A DNA stretch of 64,000 nt, from NCBI RefSeq assembly GCF_004795015.1, contig NZ_SSBI01000023.1, forward strand, positions 1 to 64,000, read 5' to 3'. Shown piece by piece: positions 42,912 to 51,106 of this stretch. The stretch's first letter is position 1. Each line of letters opens with the position of its first letter. The notes beneath the pieces were generated by a model. That model ran no database searches, was not told the origin of the DNA, and saw nothing but the letters and a program-made list of their open reading frames with translations. The stretch comes from Streptomyces sp. A1277. GTDB lineage: Bacteria > Actinomycetota > Actinomycetes > Streptomycetales > Streptomycetaceae. The translations under genes and the position numbers were made by a program.

Positions 42912-43406
42912 CTACCGCCCCGCCACGCCCAGCACACACGGCGCCGTGGGGAGCCGGACGCCATGCTCGGGCAGATCGACCCGCCGGTACGTCTCCACCG
43001 TGAACCCGGCCGCCTCGATCGCGCCCAGCTCATCGCGAGAGGTGTGACAGCCCCCGGCCGCCCCGTCGAACGCCTCGCCCCTCACCGGCAGCGCCTCCGC
43101 GATCCCCGGCACCACATCCACCGGGATACCGGCCCGCTGCGCCGAGTGCACCGCCGACCGCCGCAGCGTGCGCGCGGGTTCGATCGCCACCACCTCCGGC
43201 ACCGTCGGCGGGTGCGGGCGGAGTTCAGGCCGTTTCCGGCACCGACCTCGATGACCCGCCCCGACAGTCCGGCGAGCAGTTCCGCCCGGATCGCGGCCAG
43301 ACCCGCGGCGGACTCGGCGGCCACGCTCATCCGGACACGGCCTAGCAGCGCGCGAAGACGGGGTGGTGCACCGCGTCCCGGGGCTTTTCGCGCTCCGCAG
43401 CCGCAT
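42912..43406 (-). pseudogene. Class I methyltransferase pseudogene (frameshifts and internal deletion)
   Basis: The pieces of one methyltransferase are spread over three frames. 'PRDAVHHPVFARC' lies near 43350-43390, 'LSGRVIEVGAGNGLN' (the SAM motif) near 43240, and 'VPEVVAIEPARTLR' through 'GIAEALPVRGEAFDG' near 43090-43200. The C-terminal 'CHTSRDELGAIEAAGFTVET' then follows directly. In intact relatives about 60-80 residues separate the last two blocks, so an internal deletion is inferred. An ATG at 43406 has a GAGGAGG upstream. At least two frameshifts; no single frame can give an active enzyme. Confidence 0.8.
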
Positions 43407-43550
43407 GGCGGACCTCCTCGACGGTCCGGCTCGCCCGTGTCGGCGGCGGCGTGCGCCCCGCTCGGCCCGCACGGCGGGGAAACGTTCGGCTCCTTCGATT
43501 CTGCCCGTTCCCCACCGCACGGCCGGGCCATGACCGCTCACTCCCGGCGC

Positions 43551-44240
43551 TCAGCCCCGCGGCCGGTGGCCGCCCAGCGGCTCCGCCAGCCAACTCGCCG
43601 CCCTCGCGCGGAAGTCCGCAGGCGCGAGCGACCCCGCCCCCTCGGGTACGGCGCCCAGCAGCGGCGCGCCCGCGGCCACCGGCAGGTCCGCCACATTGCA
43701 GCGCGCCGCCAGATCAGGGTCGGCCGGCATGCTGCCGATCACCACCCCGAGGCAGTCGAGCCCGCGCGCCCGCAGCGCCTCCGAGGTCAGGGCCGTGGAG
43801 TTCAGCGTGCCCAGCCCGGCCGGGGCCACCACCAGGACCGGCGCCGCCAGCAGCCGGGCCGCGTCCGCCAGGGTGGCGCCCTCGTCGTCGAACCGTACGA
43901 GCAGCCCGCCCGCCCCCTCGACCAGCACCAGGTCGTGGTCGGCGGCCAGCTTCTCGGCCGCCTCGGCGATCTCGTAGGGCCGTACCGGCGTCATCCCGGC
44001 CCGCCGGGCGGCTGTCGCGGGCGCCAACGGTTCGGGAAAGCGGGCCAGTTCGACCGCCGTCACATGACCGCCCGCCAGCCGTGCCACCTCCGCGGCATCG
44101 CCCGGCTCACCCGGCTCCAGACCCGTCTGGGCCGGCTTGAGCACCGCCACCCTTCGGTCCGCGGCCGCCGCCGCGACGGCCGCCGTCACGATCGTCTTGC
44201 CGATCTCCGTGCCCGTGCCCGTCACCACCAGAACGCTCAC
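43551..44240 (-). CDS. bioD: Dethiobiotin synthetase
   Basis: 229 residues from a GTG 1 nt after the bioA stop. P-loop 'VVTGTGTEIGKTIVTAAVA' at the N-terminus, 'LKPAQTGLEPGEPGDAAEVA' and 'DLVLVEGAGGLLVRFDDEG' match BioD. It carboxylates 7,8-diaminopelargonate to dethiobiotin with ATP and CO2. Third gene of the bioB-bioA-bioD operon. The P-loop has T-E-I where many have T-G-V, a mild variation. An ORF start at 44300 lies within bioA and is not used. Confidence 0.96.
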   Translation of the reverse strand: MSVLVVTGTGTEIGKTIVTAAVAAAAADRRVAVLKPAQTGLEPGEPGDAAEVARLAGGHVTAVELARFPEPLAPATAARRAGMTPVRPYEIAEAAEKLAADHDLVLVEGAGGLLVRFDDEGATLADAARLLAAPVLVVAPAGLGTLNSTALTSEALRARGLDCLGVVIGSMPADPDLAARCNVADLPVAAGAPLLGAVPEGAGSLAPADFRARAASWLAEPLGGHRPRG

Positions 44241-44241
44241 G

Positions 44242-45546
44242 TCAGCCCTCCCGCGCAGCCGCGCACACGGCGCGGCAGATCCGTGCCAGATCGTCGTCAC
44301 CGGTCACATACGGCGGCATGGTGTACACGAGGTCGCGGAACGGCCGCAGCCACACCCCTTCGCGCACCGCCGCCCGCGTCGCCGCCTCCATGTCCACCTC
44401 GTGGTCGAGCTGGACGACACCGATGGCGCCGAGCACCCGCACATCGCGGACCGATGGCAGCTCACGGGCCGCCACCAGCCCCTCGTGCAGCCCGGCCTCG
44501 ATGCGCTTGACCTCCTGCTCCCAGTCCTGGCCGAGCAGCAGGTCGATGGAGGCGCAGGCCACCGCGGCGGCGAGCGGATTGCCCATGAACGTCGGACCGT
44601 GGGCGAGTACCGGCACCTCGCCGCGCGAGATCCCCTCGGCCACCCCACCGGTGCACAGCGTCGCCGCCATCGTCAGATAGCCGCCGGTCAGCGCCTTGCC
44701 CACGCACATCACATCGGGCGAGACCCCGGCATGGCCGGCGGCGAACAGCTTCCCCGTACGGCCGAAGCCCGTCGCGATCTCGTCGAACACCAGCAGGACG
44801 CCGTACGCGTCGCACGCCTCGCGCAGCACGCGCAGATACGCGGGGGAGTGGAAGCGCATACCGCCCGCCCCCTGGACCACCGGCTCCACGATCACCGCGG
44901 CCAGCTCGTCGGCGTGCCGCTCGATCAGCTCGCGCAGGTGCGCCGCGTACGCCGGATCGGGCGCCGCGTCGTAGCCGGCCGGCGGCTCGTCGGCGAAGAC
45001 CTGGCGGGGCAGCGCCCCCGACCACAGCTCGTGCATCCCGCCCTCGGGGTCGCACACCGACATCGGCTGCCAGGTGTCCCCGTGGTAGCCGCCGCGCCAG
45101 GTCAGCAGCCGCTTCTTGGCCGGCCGCCCGGCCGAGCGCCAGTACTGCAGGCACATCTTCACGGCGACCTCGACCGAAACGGAGCCCGAGTCGGCGAGGA
45201 AGACGTGGCGTAGCGGCTCCGGGGTGATCTCCACCAGCCGGGCCGCCAGCCGGACGGCGGGCTCGTGCGTGAGCCCGCCGAACATCACATGGCTCATCCG
45301 GTCCAGCTGGCCGCGCGCCGCCTCGTTCAGCACAGGGTGGTTGTACCCGTGCACCGCGGACCACCATGACGACATCCCGTCGACCAACTCGTGGTGCCCG
45401 TGCGCCGGTTCGGCGAGGCGGAGCCGGACCCCGGACGCGGACTCCACGACCAGCGGCTCCTGCCGGCCCGGCATCGGGCCGTACGGATGCCAGACGTGCG
45501 CCCGGTCCAGGTCCCGGAGCGTGGCGGGGGAGAGCGGCTCAGGCAT
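44242..45546 (-). CDS. bioA: Adenosylmethionine-8-amino-7-oxononanoate aminotransferase
   Basis: 434 residues. Class III aminotransferase: 'HVWHPYGPM' near the N-terminus, 'GVLLVFDEIATGFGRTGKLF' (Asp for PLP) and the PLP lysine in 'VMCVGKALTGGYLTMAAT'. It converts KAPA to DAPA using SAM as amino donor. Its start overlaps the bioB stop by 8 bp and its stop lies 1 nt before bioD, so all three are translationally linked. Normal length and complete. Confidence 0.97.
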   Translation of the reverse strand: MPEPLSPATLRDLDRAHVWHPYGPMPGRQEPLVVESASGVRLRLAEPAHGHHELVDGMSSWWSAVHGYNHPVLNEAARGQLDRMSHVMFGGLTHEPAVRLAARLVEITPEPLRHVFLADSGSVSVEVAVKMCLQYWRSAGRPAKKRLLTWRGGYHGDTWQPMSVCDPEGGMHELWSGALPRQVFADEPPAGYDAAPDPAYAAHLRELIERHADELAAVIVEPVVQGAGGMRFHSPAYLRVLREACDAYGVLLVFDEIATGFGRTGKLFAAGHAGVSPDVMCVGKALTGGYLTMAATLCTGGVAEGISRGEVPVLAHGPTFMGNPLAAAVACASIDLLLGQDWEQEVKRIEAGLHEGLVAARELPSVRDVRVLGAIGVVQLDHEVDMEAATRAAVREGVWLRPFRDLVYTMPPYVTGDDDLARICRAVCAAAREG

Positions 45547-46768
45547 TGGGAGCGAGGTCCGTACCCGCGCCGCGGCGGCGGACCGCCACCAGGTCCGTGC
45601 GGGCGCCCGGCACCTGCGCGTCCTGCGTCTCCTGTGCGGCGGCGGGCGCGGACTGCGCTTCCGGGGCCTCGCCGCAGGGCGCGCAGCCGCCGGAGTGCGA
45701 ACCGCAGCCCTCCGCCTCCGAAGCGCACCCGCCCGAGTGGGAGCCGCAGCCGGCGGCCGCGTCCGCACGGTGGCGGGGGAGCGTCGTCGTACCCGCGCCC
45801 TCGACCTCGAAACCGGCGTCCGCGATCATGTCCAGGTCGGCCTGGCCGGCCTGGCCCTCACTGGTCAGATAGTCACCCAGGAAGATCGAGTTCACCAGGT
45901 GCAGGGCGAGCGGCTGCATCGAGCGCAGATGCACCTCGCGCCCGCCCGCGAGCCGTACCTCCACGTCCGGGCAGACGAACCGCACCATCGCCAGGATGCG
46001 CAGACAGCGCTGCGGCGTCAGGTTCCACTCCTTGGCGAGCGGGGTCCCCTCGAACGGGATCAGGAAGTTGACCGGAACCGAGTCCGGGTCCAGCTCGCGC
46101 AGGGAGAAGACGACGTCGACCAGATCGGCGTCGCTCTCGCCCATGCCCGCGATCAGGCCGGAGCACGCGGAGAGACCGGCGGCCTGCGCCTGGTGCACCG
46201 TGTCCACCCGGTCGGCATAGGTGTGGGTGGTCGTGATCTCCCCGTACGTCCCCTCGGACGTGTTGAGGTTGTGGTTGTACGCGTCGGCGCCCGCCGATCG
46301 CAGCCGGTCGGCCTGGCCCTCGGAGAGCAGCCCGAGGCAGGCGCACACCTCGACGCCCTCGTTCTGCTCCTTGATGGCCTCGATCGTCTGCGACACCCGG
46401 TCGACGTCCCGGTCCGTCGGGCCCCGGCCGCTGGCCACCAGGCAGACGCGCTTGGCGCCGCCGGCCACCCCGGCTGCGGCCGCCTTGGACGCCTCGTCGG
46501 GCTTCAGCCAGGTGTACTTGAGGATCTCGGCTTTGGAGCCGAGCCGCTGCGAACAGTACGAGCAGTCCTCGGGGCACAGCCCGGACTTCAGATTGACCAG
46601 ATAGTTCAGCTTCACCCGCCGCCCGAACCACTGACGGCGCACCTTGCCGGCCGCGGCCACCACGTCGAGCAGTTCGTCGTCCGGGGTCGCCAGTACGGCG
46701 AGCGCTTCTTCACGGGTCGGCAGCTCGCGCCGCAGCCCCTTGTCCACCAGCGTGTTCAGGAGGTCCAT
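45539..46768 (-). CDS. bioB: Biotin synthase with Cys/His-rich C-terminal tail
   Basis: 409 residues. Radical-SAM cluster motif 'SGLCPEDCSYCSQRL' (CxxxCxxC), 'GVEVCACLGLLSEGQADRL' and 'AYNHNLNTSEGTYGEIT' are standard BioB; the core ends near residue 334. It inserts sulfur into dethiobiotin. The last about 75 residues are extra: two copies of CGSHSGGC with cysteines at about 341, 348, 355, 362 and 365, then an Ala/Gln-rich end. The start at 46768 fits; the ORF to 47656 is antisense to bioF. First gene of bioB-A-D. Confidence 0.96.
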   Translation of the reverse strand: MDLLNTLVDKGLRRELPTREEALAVLATPDDELLDVVAAAGKVRRQWFGRRVKLNYLVNLKSGLCPEDCSYCSQRLGSKAEILKYTWLKPDEASKAAAAGVAGGAKRVCLVASGRGPTDRDVDRVSQTIEAIKEQNEGVEVCACLGLLSEGQADRLRSAGADAYNHNLNTSEGTYGEITTTHTYADRVDTVHQAQAAGLSACSGLIAGMGESDADLVDVVFSLRELDPDSVPVNFLIPFEGTPLAKEWNLTPQRCLRILAMVRFVCPDVEVRLAGGREVHLRSMQPLALHLVNSIFLGDYLTSEGQAGQADLDMIADAGFEVEGAGTTTLPRHRADAAAGCGSHSGGCASEAEGCGSHSGGCAPCGEAPEAQSAPAAAQETQDAQVPGARTDLVAVRRRGAGTDLAPNA

Positions 46769-46829
46769 GGCGACGATCCTGACGCACGGCACCGCCCCGA
46801 GCCAAGGATGATCCGGACAACAGAGCTCA

Positions 46830-46863
46830 CCGAGGGTGTGTGCATTGCCACACCGTGGCTCGG
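46830..46863. promoter_or_regulatory. Inverted repeat in the bioB/bioF divergent promoter
   Basis: GGTGTG (46835-46840) and CACACC (46849-46854) with an 8-nt centre, flanked by CCGAG (46830-46834) and CTCGG (46859-46863). It sits in the middle of the 141-bp region between bioB and bioF, where a biotin repressor would be expected to bind both promoters. Confidence 0.55.
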
Positions 46864-46909
46864 CGCGGTCGCGGTTAGTGTCTGTGGGCTGCCTACAAGA
46901 GGACCGCTC

Positions 46910-48052
46910 ATGCCCGCCACCCCGTTCGACTGGATAGACGACGAGGCGCGCCGGCGCGCGGCCGCCGGCCTCGTCCGCAGGCTGCGGCCCCGGGACGCCG
47001 ACGCGGAGCTGCTGGACCTCGCGAGCAACGACTACCTCGGCCTGACGCGGCACCCCGAGGTCACCGACGCCGCGGCCGACGCGGCGCGCCGCTGGGGCGG
47101 GGGCGCCACGGGCTCCCGCCTGGTCACGGGTTCGACCGCGCTCCACGCGGAACTGGAACGCGAACTCGCCGACTTCTGCGGTTTCGAGGCGGCTCTCGTG
47201 CTCTCCTCCGGTTACGCCGCCAACCTCGCGGCGCTCACCGCGCTCACCGGGCGCGGCGCGCTCATCGCCTCGGACGCGGGCAACCACGCCTCCATCGTCG
47301 ACGGCTGCCGGCTCTCCCGGGCCGAGACGACCGTCGTCCCGCACGCCGACCCCGAGGCCGTCCGCAAGACGCTGCACGGCCACCCGGGCCGCAAGCTCGC
47401 CGTCACCGACTCGGTCTTCTCCGTCGACGGCGACGCCGCGCCGCTGGCCGAACTGGCCCGGGTCTGCCGCGCGGAGCACGCCGCACTCCTCGCGGACGAC
47501 GCGCACGGCCTGGGAGTCCTCGGGGAGGGCGGGCGCGGCGCGCTCGCCGCCGCCGGGCTGGCGGGCGGCGAGGACATCGTCGCCACGCTCACCCTCTCCA
47601 AGTCCCTGGGCAGCCAGGGCGGCGCGGTCCTCGGCCCCGCCCGGGTCATCGACCACCTCGTCAACACCGCTCGCACGTTCATCTTCGACACCGGGCTCGC
47701 CCCCGCCGCAGCCGGCGCGGCCCTCGGCGGACTGCGCCTGCTGCGCCGCGAACCGGAACGCGCGCTTCGGGCGCGTACGGTCGCCACCGCGCTGTACGAG
47801 GAACTGACCTCGGCCGGTCTGACCGCCGTGCGCCCCGACGCGGCCGTGGTCTCGGTACGCGCGCCCTCGCCCGACGCCGCCGTCCGCTGGGCCGCCGACT
47901 GCCGGAAGGCCGGAATGGCGGTCGGCTGCTTCCGGCCGCCGTCCGTCCCCGACGGCATCTCCCGGCTGCGGCTGACCGCCCGCGCCGACCTGACGGACGA
48001 GCAGATCGCGCGGGCGGTGGCGATCGTACGGCGGACCGCTCCCCGGGCCTGA
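46910..48052 (+). CDS. bioF: 8-amino-7-oxononanoate synthase
   Basis: 380 residues. Alpha-oxoamine synthase motifs: 'LLDLASNDYLGLTRHPEV' near the N-terminus, 'TGSRLVTGSTALHAELEREL', 'LLADDAHGLGVLGEGGRG' and the PLP lysine in 'TLTLSKSLGSQGGAVLG'. It condenses pimeloyl-CoA/ACP with alanine to KAPA, the first committed step. Divergent from bioB, so the pathway bioF plus bioB-A-D is complete here apart from pimelate formation. AGAGGA precedes the ATG. Confidence 0.97.
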   Translation: MPATPFDWIDDEARRRAAAGLVRRLRPRDADAELLDLASNDYLGLTRHPEVTDAAADAARRWGGGATGSRLVTGSTALHAELERELADFCGFEAALVLSSGYAANLAALTALTGRGALIASDAGNHASIVDGCRLSRAETTVVPHADPEAVRKTLHGHPGRKLAVTDSVFSVDGDAAPLAELARVCRAEHAALLADDAHGLGVLGEGGRGALAAAGLAGGEDIVATLTLSKSLGSQGGAVLGPARVIDHLVNTARTFIFDTGLAPAAAGAALGGLRLLRREPERALRARTVATALYEELTSAGLTAVRPDAAVVSVRAPSPDAAVRWAADCRKAGMAVGCFRPPSVPDGISRLRLTARADLTDEQIARAVAIVRRTAPRA

Positions 48053-48065
48053 GGCGTCGCCCGCC

Positions 48066-48257
48066 TCAGTTCTTCAGGCCGGCGACGAAGGACGTCCAGG
48101 CCGTGTCGGAGAACTCCAGGGGCGGCCTGGACACGTCCTTGGAGTCGCGCACGGCCAGCCGTCTGCCGAACGGGGCCGTCTCCACGCAGTTGTTCATACC
48201 CGTGCTGCGGCTGCTGCGCCGCCACCGTAACGGTCGCTGTGCGGGGCAATCCGACAT
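48066..48257 (-). CDS. DUF397 domain protein
   Basis: 63 residues. DUF397 pattern: 'LRWRRSSRSTGMNNCVETAP' followed by 'VRDSKDVSRPPLEFSDTAWT' and 'FVAGLKN'. These small proteins occur almost only in actinobacteria, next to a WhiJ-like HTH gene, and probably act as its antagonist or partner. It starts 25 bp after the HTH gene's stop on the same strand, so an operon is likely. It converges on bioF. Confidence 0.93.
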   Translation of the reverse strand: MSDCPAQRPLRWRRSSRSTGMNNCVETAPFGRRLAVRDSKDVSRPPLEFSDTAWTSFVAGLKN

Positions 48258-48282
48258 GACGCGCTCCCTCGGGCCGTGGGGG

Positions 48283-49143
48283 TCAACGATCGCCGCGATC
48301 GATCGCGGCGATCAGGTCCAGCGAGTGCTCCGGCGACAGCGCGTGCGTCTGAAGGGTTCGGAAGGCCGAGCTGTACGCCGCAAGGTCTTCTTTCCGTTCC
48401 AGATAGAGGCTACTCGTCAAGTGGTCAAGAACGACCACGTCAAGGTCAGAAGCAGTCGGAAAGGAAAAGATAACGAAAGGGCTGGTGAGGCTCACATAGC
48501 CGCCGACCGAGAACGGCAGTATCTGAAGTCGCACGTGGGGAAGTTGTGCCACCCGTGCGAGATGCCGCAACTGCTCGCGCATCACCCGCCGGCCACCCAC
48601 CTCCCGCCGCAGCACCGCCTCGTCGAGCACCGCGCTCAGCCGCAGCGGCGGATCGCTGCGCAGCACCCCCTGCCGGGTCAGCCGCACCTCGACCAGCGAG
48701 TCCACCTGGCCGGCCGGAAGCCCGTCCAGGGAGTCCCGGGTCACCGCGCGGGCGTAGTCGGCCGTCTGCAACAGGCCGGGCACCACCGAGGTCTCCAGCG
48801 TGCGGGCGGTGCGCGCCTGCGACTCCAGGCTGATGAAGTCGCGGTACTGGGGCGGGATGAGGCCGCGGTACGCGTGCCACCAGCCGGCGCCGCCCCCGCC
48901 CGCCGAACCGGCGAGCGCGCCCAGGACCTCGCGCAGCTTCGGATCGTCCACGCCGTACGCGTCCAGCAGCCGGTTCACGTCCTCCGGCCGCACCCCGCTG
49001 ACACCCGTCTCGATCCGGCTCACCTTCGACTGGTGCCAGCCGAGCAGTCCCGCGGCCTCCCGGCTCGTGAGACCCGACGCATGGCGCATACTCCGCAGCT
49101 CCTCCCCGAGCTTGCGGCGCCGCACCGCAGGACCGTGCTGCAT
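48283..49143 (-). CDS. XRE-family regulator with DUF5753 domain (WhiJ-like)
   Basis: 286 residues. HTH at about residues 10-65 ('EELRSMRHASGLTSREAAGL', 'SKVSRIETGVSGVRPEDVNR'), then the DUF5753 region (about 95-275; 'ARTLETSVVPGLLQTADYAR', 'VRLTRQGVLRSDPPLRLSAV'). These regulators influence development in Streptomyces. Operon with DUF397 and divergent from an HATPase gene, the classical three-gene module. Probably binds the AT-rich palindrome in the shared promoter region. Confidence 0.94.
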   Translation of the reverse strand: MQHGPAVRRRKLGEELRSMRHASGLTSREAAGLLGWHQSKVSRIETGVSGVRPEDVNRLLDAYGVDDPKLREVLGALAGSAGGGGAGWWHAYRGLIPPQYRDFISLESQARTARTLETSVVPGLLQTADYARAVTRDSLDGLPAGQVDSLVEVRLTRQGVLRSDPPLRLSAVLDEAVLRREVGGRRVMREQLRHLARVAQLPHVRLQILPFSVGGYVSLTSPFVIFSFPTASDLDVVVLDHLTSSLYLERKEDLAAYSSAFRTLQTHALSPEHSLDLIAAIDRGDR

Positions 49144-49229
49144 CTGATGGCTCCCTCCCGCTGCCTGCCGAGGGGACAGTGTGGTCCCCGCGCGGGCCCG
49201 GGTGGGCAGAGTTCACCGGTTCGAGCGAC

Positions 49230-49245
49230 AGATATATGCATATCT
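49230..49245. promoter_or_regulatory. AT-rich palindrome in the divergent XRE/HATPase promoter
   Basis: AGATATATGCATATCT: 6-bp arms (AGATAT/ATATCT), and within it ATATGCATAT is a perfect 10-bp palindrome. It stands out in a 70-percent-GC region and lies between the two divergent starts (49143 and 49349). Confidence 0.6.
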
Positions 49246-49348
49246 TGGTCGATCGCCGTCGCGGCGGGCAGCATCAGTGGCAATCTGGCGCGAAGCACAA
49301 CCGGACCGCCCGCCGGCCCGGTACCGGGTGGGAAAGGGACGGCTCGCC

Positions 49349-49780
49349 ATGGCAGACCATCAAGAAGCACGTGTCACTCTGCCGAGCGAGCCGGTCTCGG
49401 TCGCCGAGGCCCGCAGGTACGTGGCCCGGGTCCTGGCCGAATGGGGCCTGCCCGACGGCACGGAGACGGCCGAGACCGTACGGCTCATCGTCTCGGAGCT
49501 CGCCACCAACGCCGTGCTGCACACGTTCGGGCTTTCACCCACGTTCACCGTGGACCTGCGGCTGGAGCGCGAGGAGCAGCTGCGCGTCGGCGTGACGGAC
49601 AGCCACCCGCGCCGGCCCCAGCGGCTGCCCGCCGCGGTCCAGCAGGACAACGGGCGCGGCCTGGTCATCATCCGCTCCCTGGCCAAGGAGTACGGCGGCC
49701 GGCTGACCGTCACGCCCGCGCCCGGCGGCGGCAAGACCGTCTGGGTCGCGCTCCCGTGGCCCGTCCCCGCCCAGCCCTGA
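49349..49780 (+). CDS. RsbW-like ATP-binding protein (HATPase_c_2)
   Basis: 143 residues. GHKL ATPase motifs: 'VRLIVSELATNAVLHTFG' (N box), 'LRVGVTDSHPRRPQRLPAAV' (D-x-x, G1 box) and 'NGRGLVIIRSLAKEYGGRLT' (G2 box). This is the anti-sigma-factor-like/serine-kinase class abundant in Streptomyces, third member of the WhiJ-type module. The ATG at 49349 has GGGAAAGGG upstream; ORFs opening at 49181 are not supported. Target protein unknown. Confidence 0.93.
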   Translation: MADHQEARVTLPSEPVSVAEARRYVARVLAEWGLPDGTETAETVRLIVSELATNAVLHTFGLSPTFTVDLRLEREEQLRVGVTDSHPRRPQRLPAAVQQDNGRGLVIIRSLAKEYGGRLTVTPAPGGGKTVWVALPWPVPAQP

Positions 49781-49815
49781 GTCCGAGGCGCCCGTGCGCG
49801 TCCCGGCGGCGTGCG

Positions 49816-50289
49816 TCAGCTGACCCGGCCGTAGTAGACGCTCTTGGTCCAGATCTTCTCCAGGCGGACCACGGCGCCGGTCTTCGGCGAGTGCCAGATC
49901 TTCCCGCTGCCGGCGTAGATCCCCACGTGGTAGACGCTGCTGCCGGAGTGGAAGAAGACCAGATCGCCGCGCTGCCGCTTGGAGGCTGAGATGTGGCGGG
50001 TCTTGTTGTACTGCTGCTGGGCCGTGCGGGGGAGCTGCTTGCCGGCCTTCTTGAACGAGTAGAGCGTCAGCCCCGAACAGTCGAAGCGGTTGGGGCCGGT
50101 GGCGCCCCACCGGTAGGGCGCCCCCTTCTTCGACGCGGCGATGTTCAGGGCCTTCATCGAATGCCCGGCGGCCTGCGCCTCGGGGGCGGCACCGGGGACG
50201 AACAACGTGCCGCTGACGGCGGCGAGAGTCATGACCGAGGCCGTCGTGGCCCGGGCGAGCAGAGACGGGACATGAACCTGCGCACTCAT
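49816..50289 (-). CDS. Secreted NlpC/P60 (C40) peptidoglycan peptidase
   Basis: 157 residues. Signal peptide at about residues 1-41 (hydrophobic 'ATTASVMTLAAVSGTLFVPG', cleavage after AQA). C40 domain: catalytic Cys in 'NRFDCSGLTLYSFKKAG', His in 'SVYHVGIYAGSG' and polar third residue His in 'KIWHSPKTG'. Very short, a single catalytic domain without LysM or SH3. It cleaves peptide stems of peptidoglycan outside the cell. A ydaO riboswitch in its leader ties expression to c-di-AMP, as known for cell-wall hydrolases of Streptomyces. Confidence 0.94.
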   Translation of the reverse strand: MSAQVHVPSLLARATTASVMTLAAVSGTLFVPGAAPEAQAAGHSMKALNIAASKKGAPYRWGATGPNRFDCSGLTLYSFKKAGKQLPRTAQQQYNKTRHISASKRQRGDLVFFHSGSSVYHVGIYAGSGKIWHSPKTGAVVRLEKIWTKSVYYGRVS

Positions 50290-50302
50290 GCGCAACCCTT
50301 CG

Positions 50303-50471
50303 TCAGCCGCCTGTGAAGGATGACCTGTCGGGTTCGGGCTGGCGAAGTCGCCCGGCCGCACACGGCGGCTTCACCCCGAGGGACTTCCGGAATTCCGGCC
50401 GTCCCGTAGTGCTCGGGTCCTCCACTCCTGCCGATCCACTCCTGTCGACCAGGCATCCGGACGGCGGCAGG
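50303..50471 (-). ncRNA. ydaO-yuaA c-di-AMP riboswitch
   Basis: Leader of the NlpC/P60 gene, read on the minus strand. Conserved ydaO blocks are recognisable: 'CTCGGGGTGAAGCCG' (about 50363-50377), 'AGCCCGAACCCGACAG' (about 50325-50341) and the closing P1 pairing GCCGCC (about 50461-50466) with GGCGGC (about 50306-50311). Binding of c-di-AMP normally stops expression. In Streptomyces such elements precede cell-wall lytic genes. Boundaries are approximate. Confidence 0.85.
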
Positions 50472-50790
50472 ACTCGGCGTCCGCCCGGACCGCCCCGCCG
50501 CGGTGGCGGGGGCTTGTCGTCCCAGGGATCTTGACTCACCGAGTGCCGGATTTCCGAGGCGAAACAGCCATATGTGAAGATCCTCACGGATGGACCGTTC
50601 AGGTGGACAGTTGTGTTTCGGCCGGTCTGCGGGGCTCTCCCGGCCATGGCCGTACCAGCGGCGTCGCGAAAGATCCCGCCCCTCACGCATCGTAAAAACG
50701 CAAGTCGAGCGGTCGCTCGTGCGAGGGAATGCCTACGCCGAACGAGCGAGGAAAATCGGTTCGCTCGTCGGGCGTGTCGGCGCGGCGGGG
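50472..50790. other. Promoter-side intergenic region of the riboswitch gene
   Basis: No gene seen. On the minus strand it holds a GC hairpin (CCCCGCC/GGCGGGG, around 50492-50512) and a GGATCTT/AAGATCC pair (about 50528-50584). Repeated inverted CGAGCG elements occur at 50706-50719 and 50743-50767. The NlpC/P60 promoter should lie here. Confidence 0.5.
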
Positions 50791-51099
50791 TCAACTCGGC
50801 GGATCAGGCGGCAGGGTGACCCGCGCCGCCCGCCGCTCCCCGTCCAGTGCCCGCAGTGCCCGCGTCAACGTCGTGGCGTGGATGCGGGTTTCGCCGCGCC
50901 GGTGCATCAGCGCGAGCGCGTCCCGCAGGGCCGCCGCGTGCGAGGCCAGCGCCTGTGCGGCGCGCAGGGCCGCGTAGGTGTCGTCGCCGCGGGCCGGGTT
51001 GATCCGGCCCACCTGGTCGACCACGTGCAGATAGCGGTCGATGAACTCGCACTCGGCCCGCGTCAGGGCGGGCAGCGGGGAGAACTCCGGTGGCGGCAT
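50791..51099 (-). CDS. Hypothetical protein, 102 residues, downstream of clpP-like gene
   Basis: 102 residues, soluble, mostly alpha-helical, Ala/Arg-rich with 'LTRAECEFIDRYLHVVDQVG' and 'HAAALRDALALMHRRGETRI'. No family recognised. It begins 7 bp after the ClpP-like stop and shares its codon bias, so it is probably co-translated with it and may be a partner protein. GGGAG is close to the ATG. Confidence 0.7.
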   Translation of the reverse strand: MPPPEFSPLPALTRAECEFIDRYLHVVDQVGRINPARGDDTYAALRAAQALASHAAALRDALALMHRRGETRIHATTLTRALRALDGERRAARVTLPPDPPS

Positions 51100-51106
51100 C
51101 TCCCGT

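Noticed and set aside
46769..47656. N-terminal extension of bioB by about 296 codons
   Set aside because: The stretch is antisense to bioF; BioB proteins start at the MDLLNTLVDKG position.
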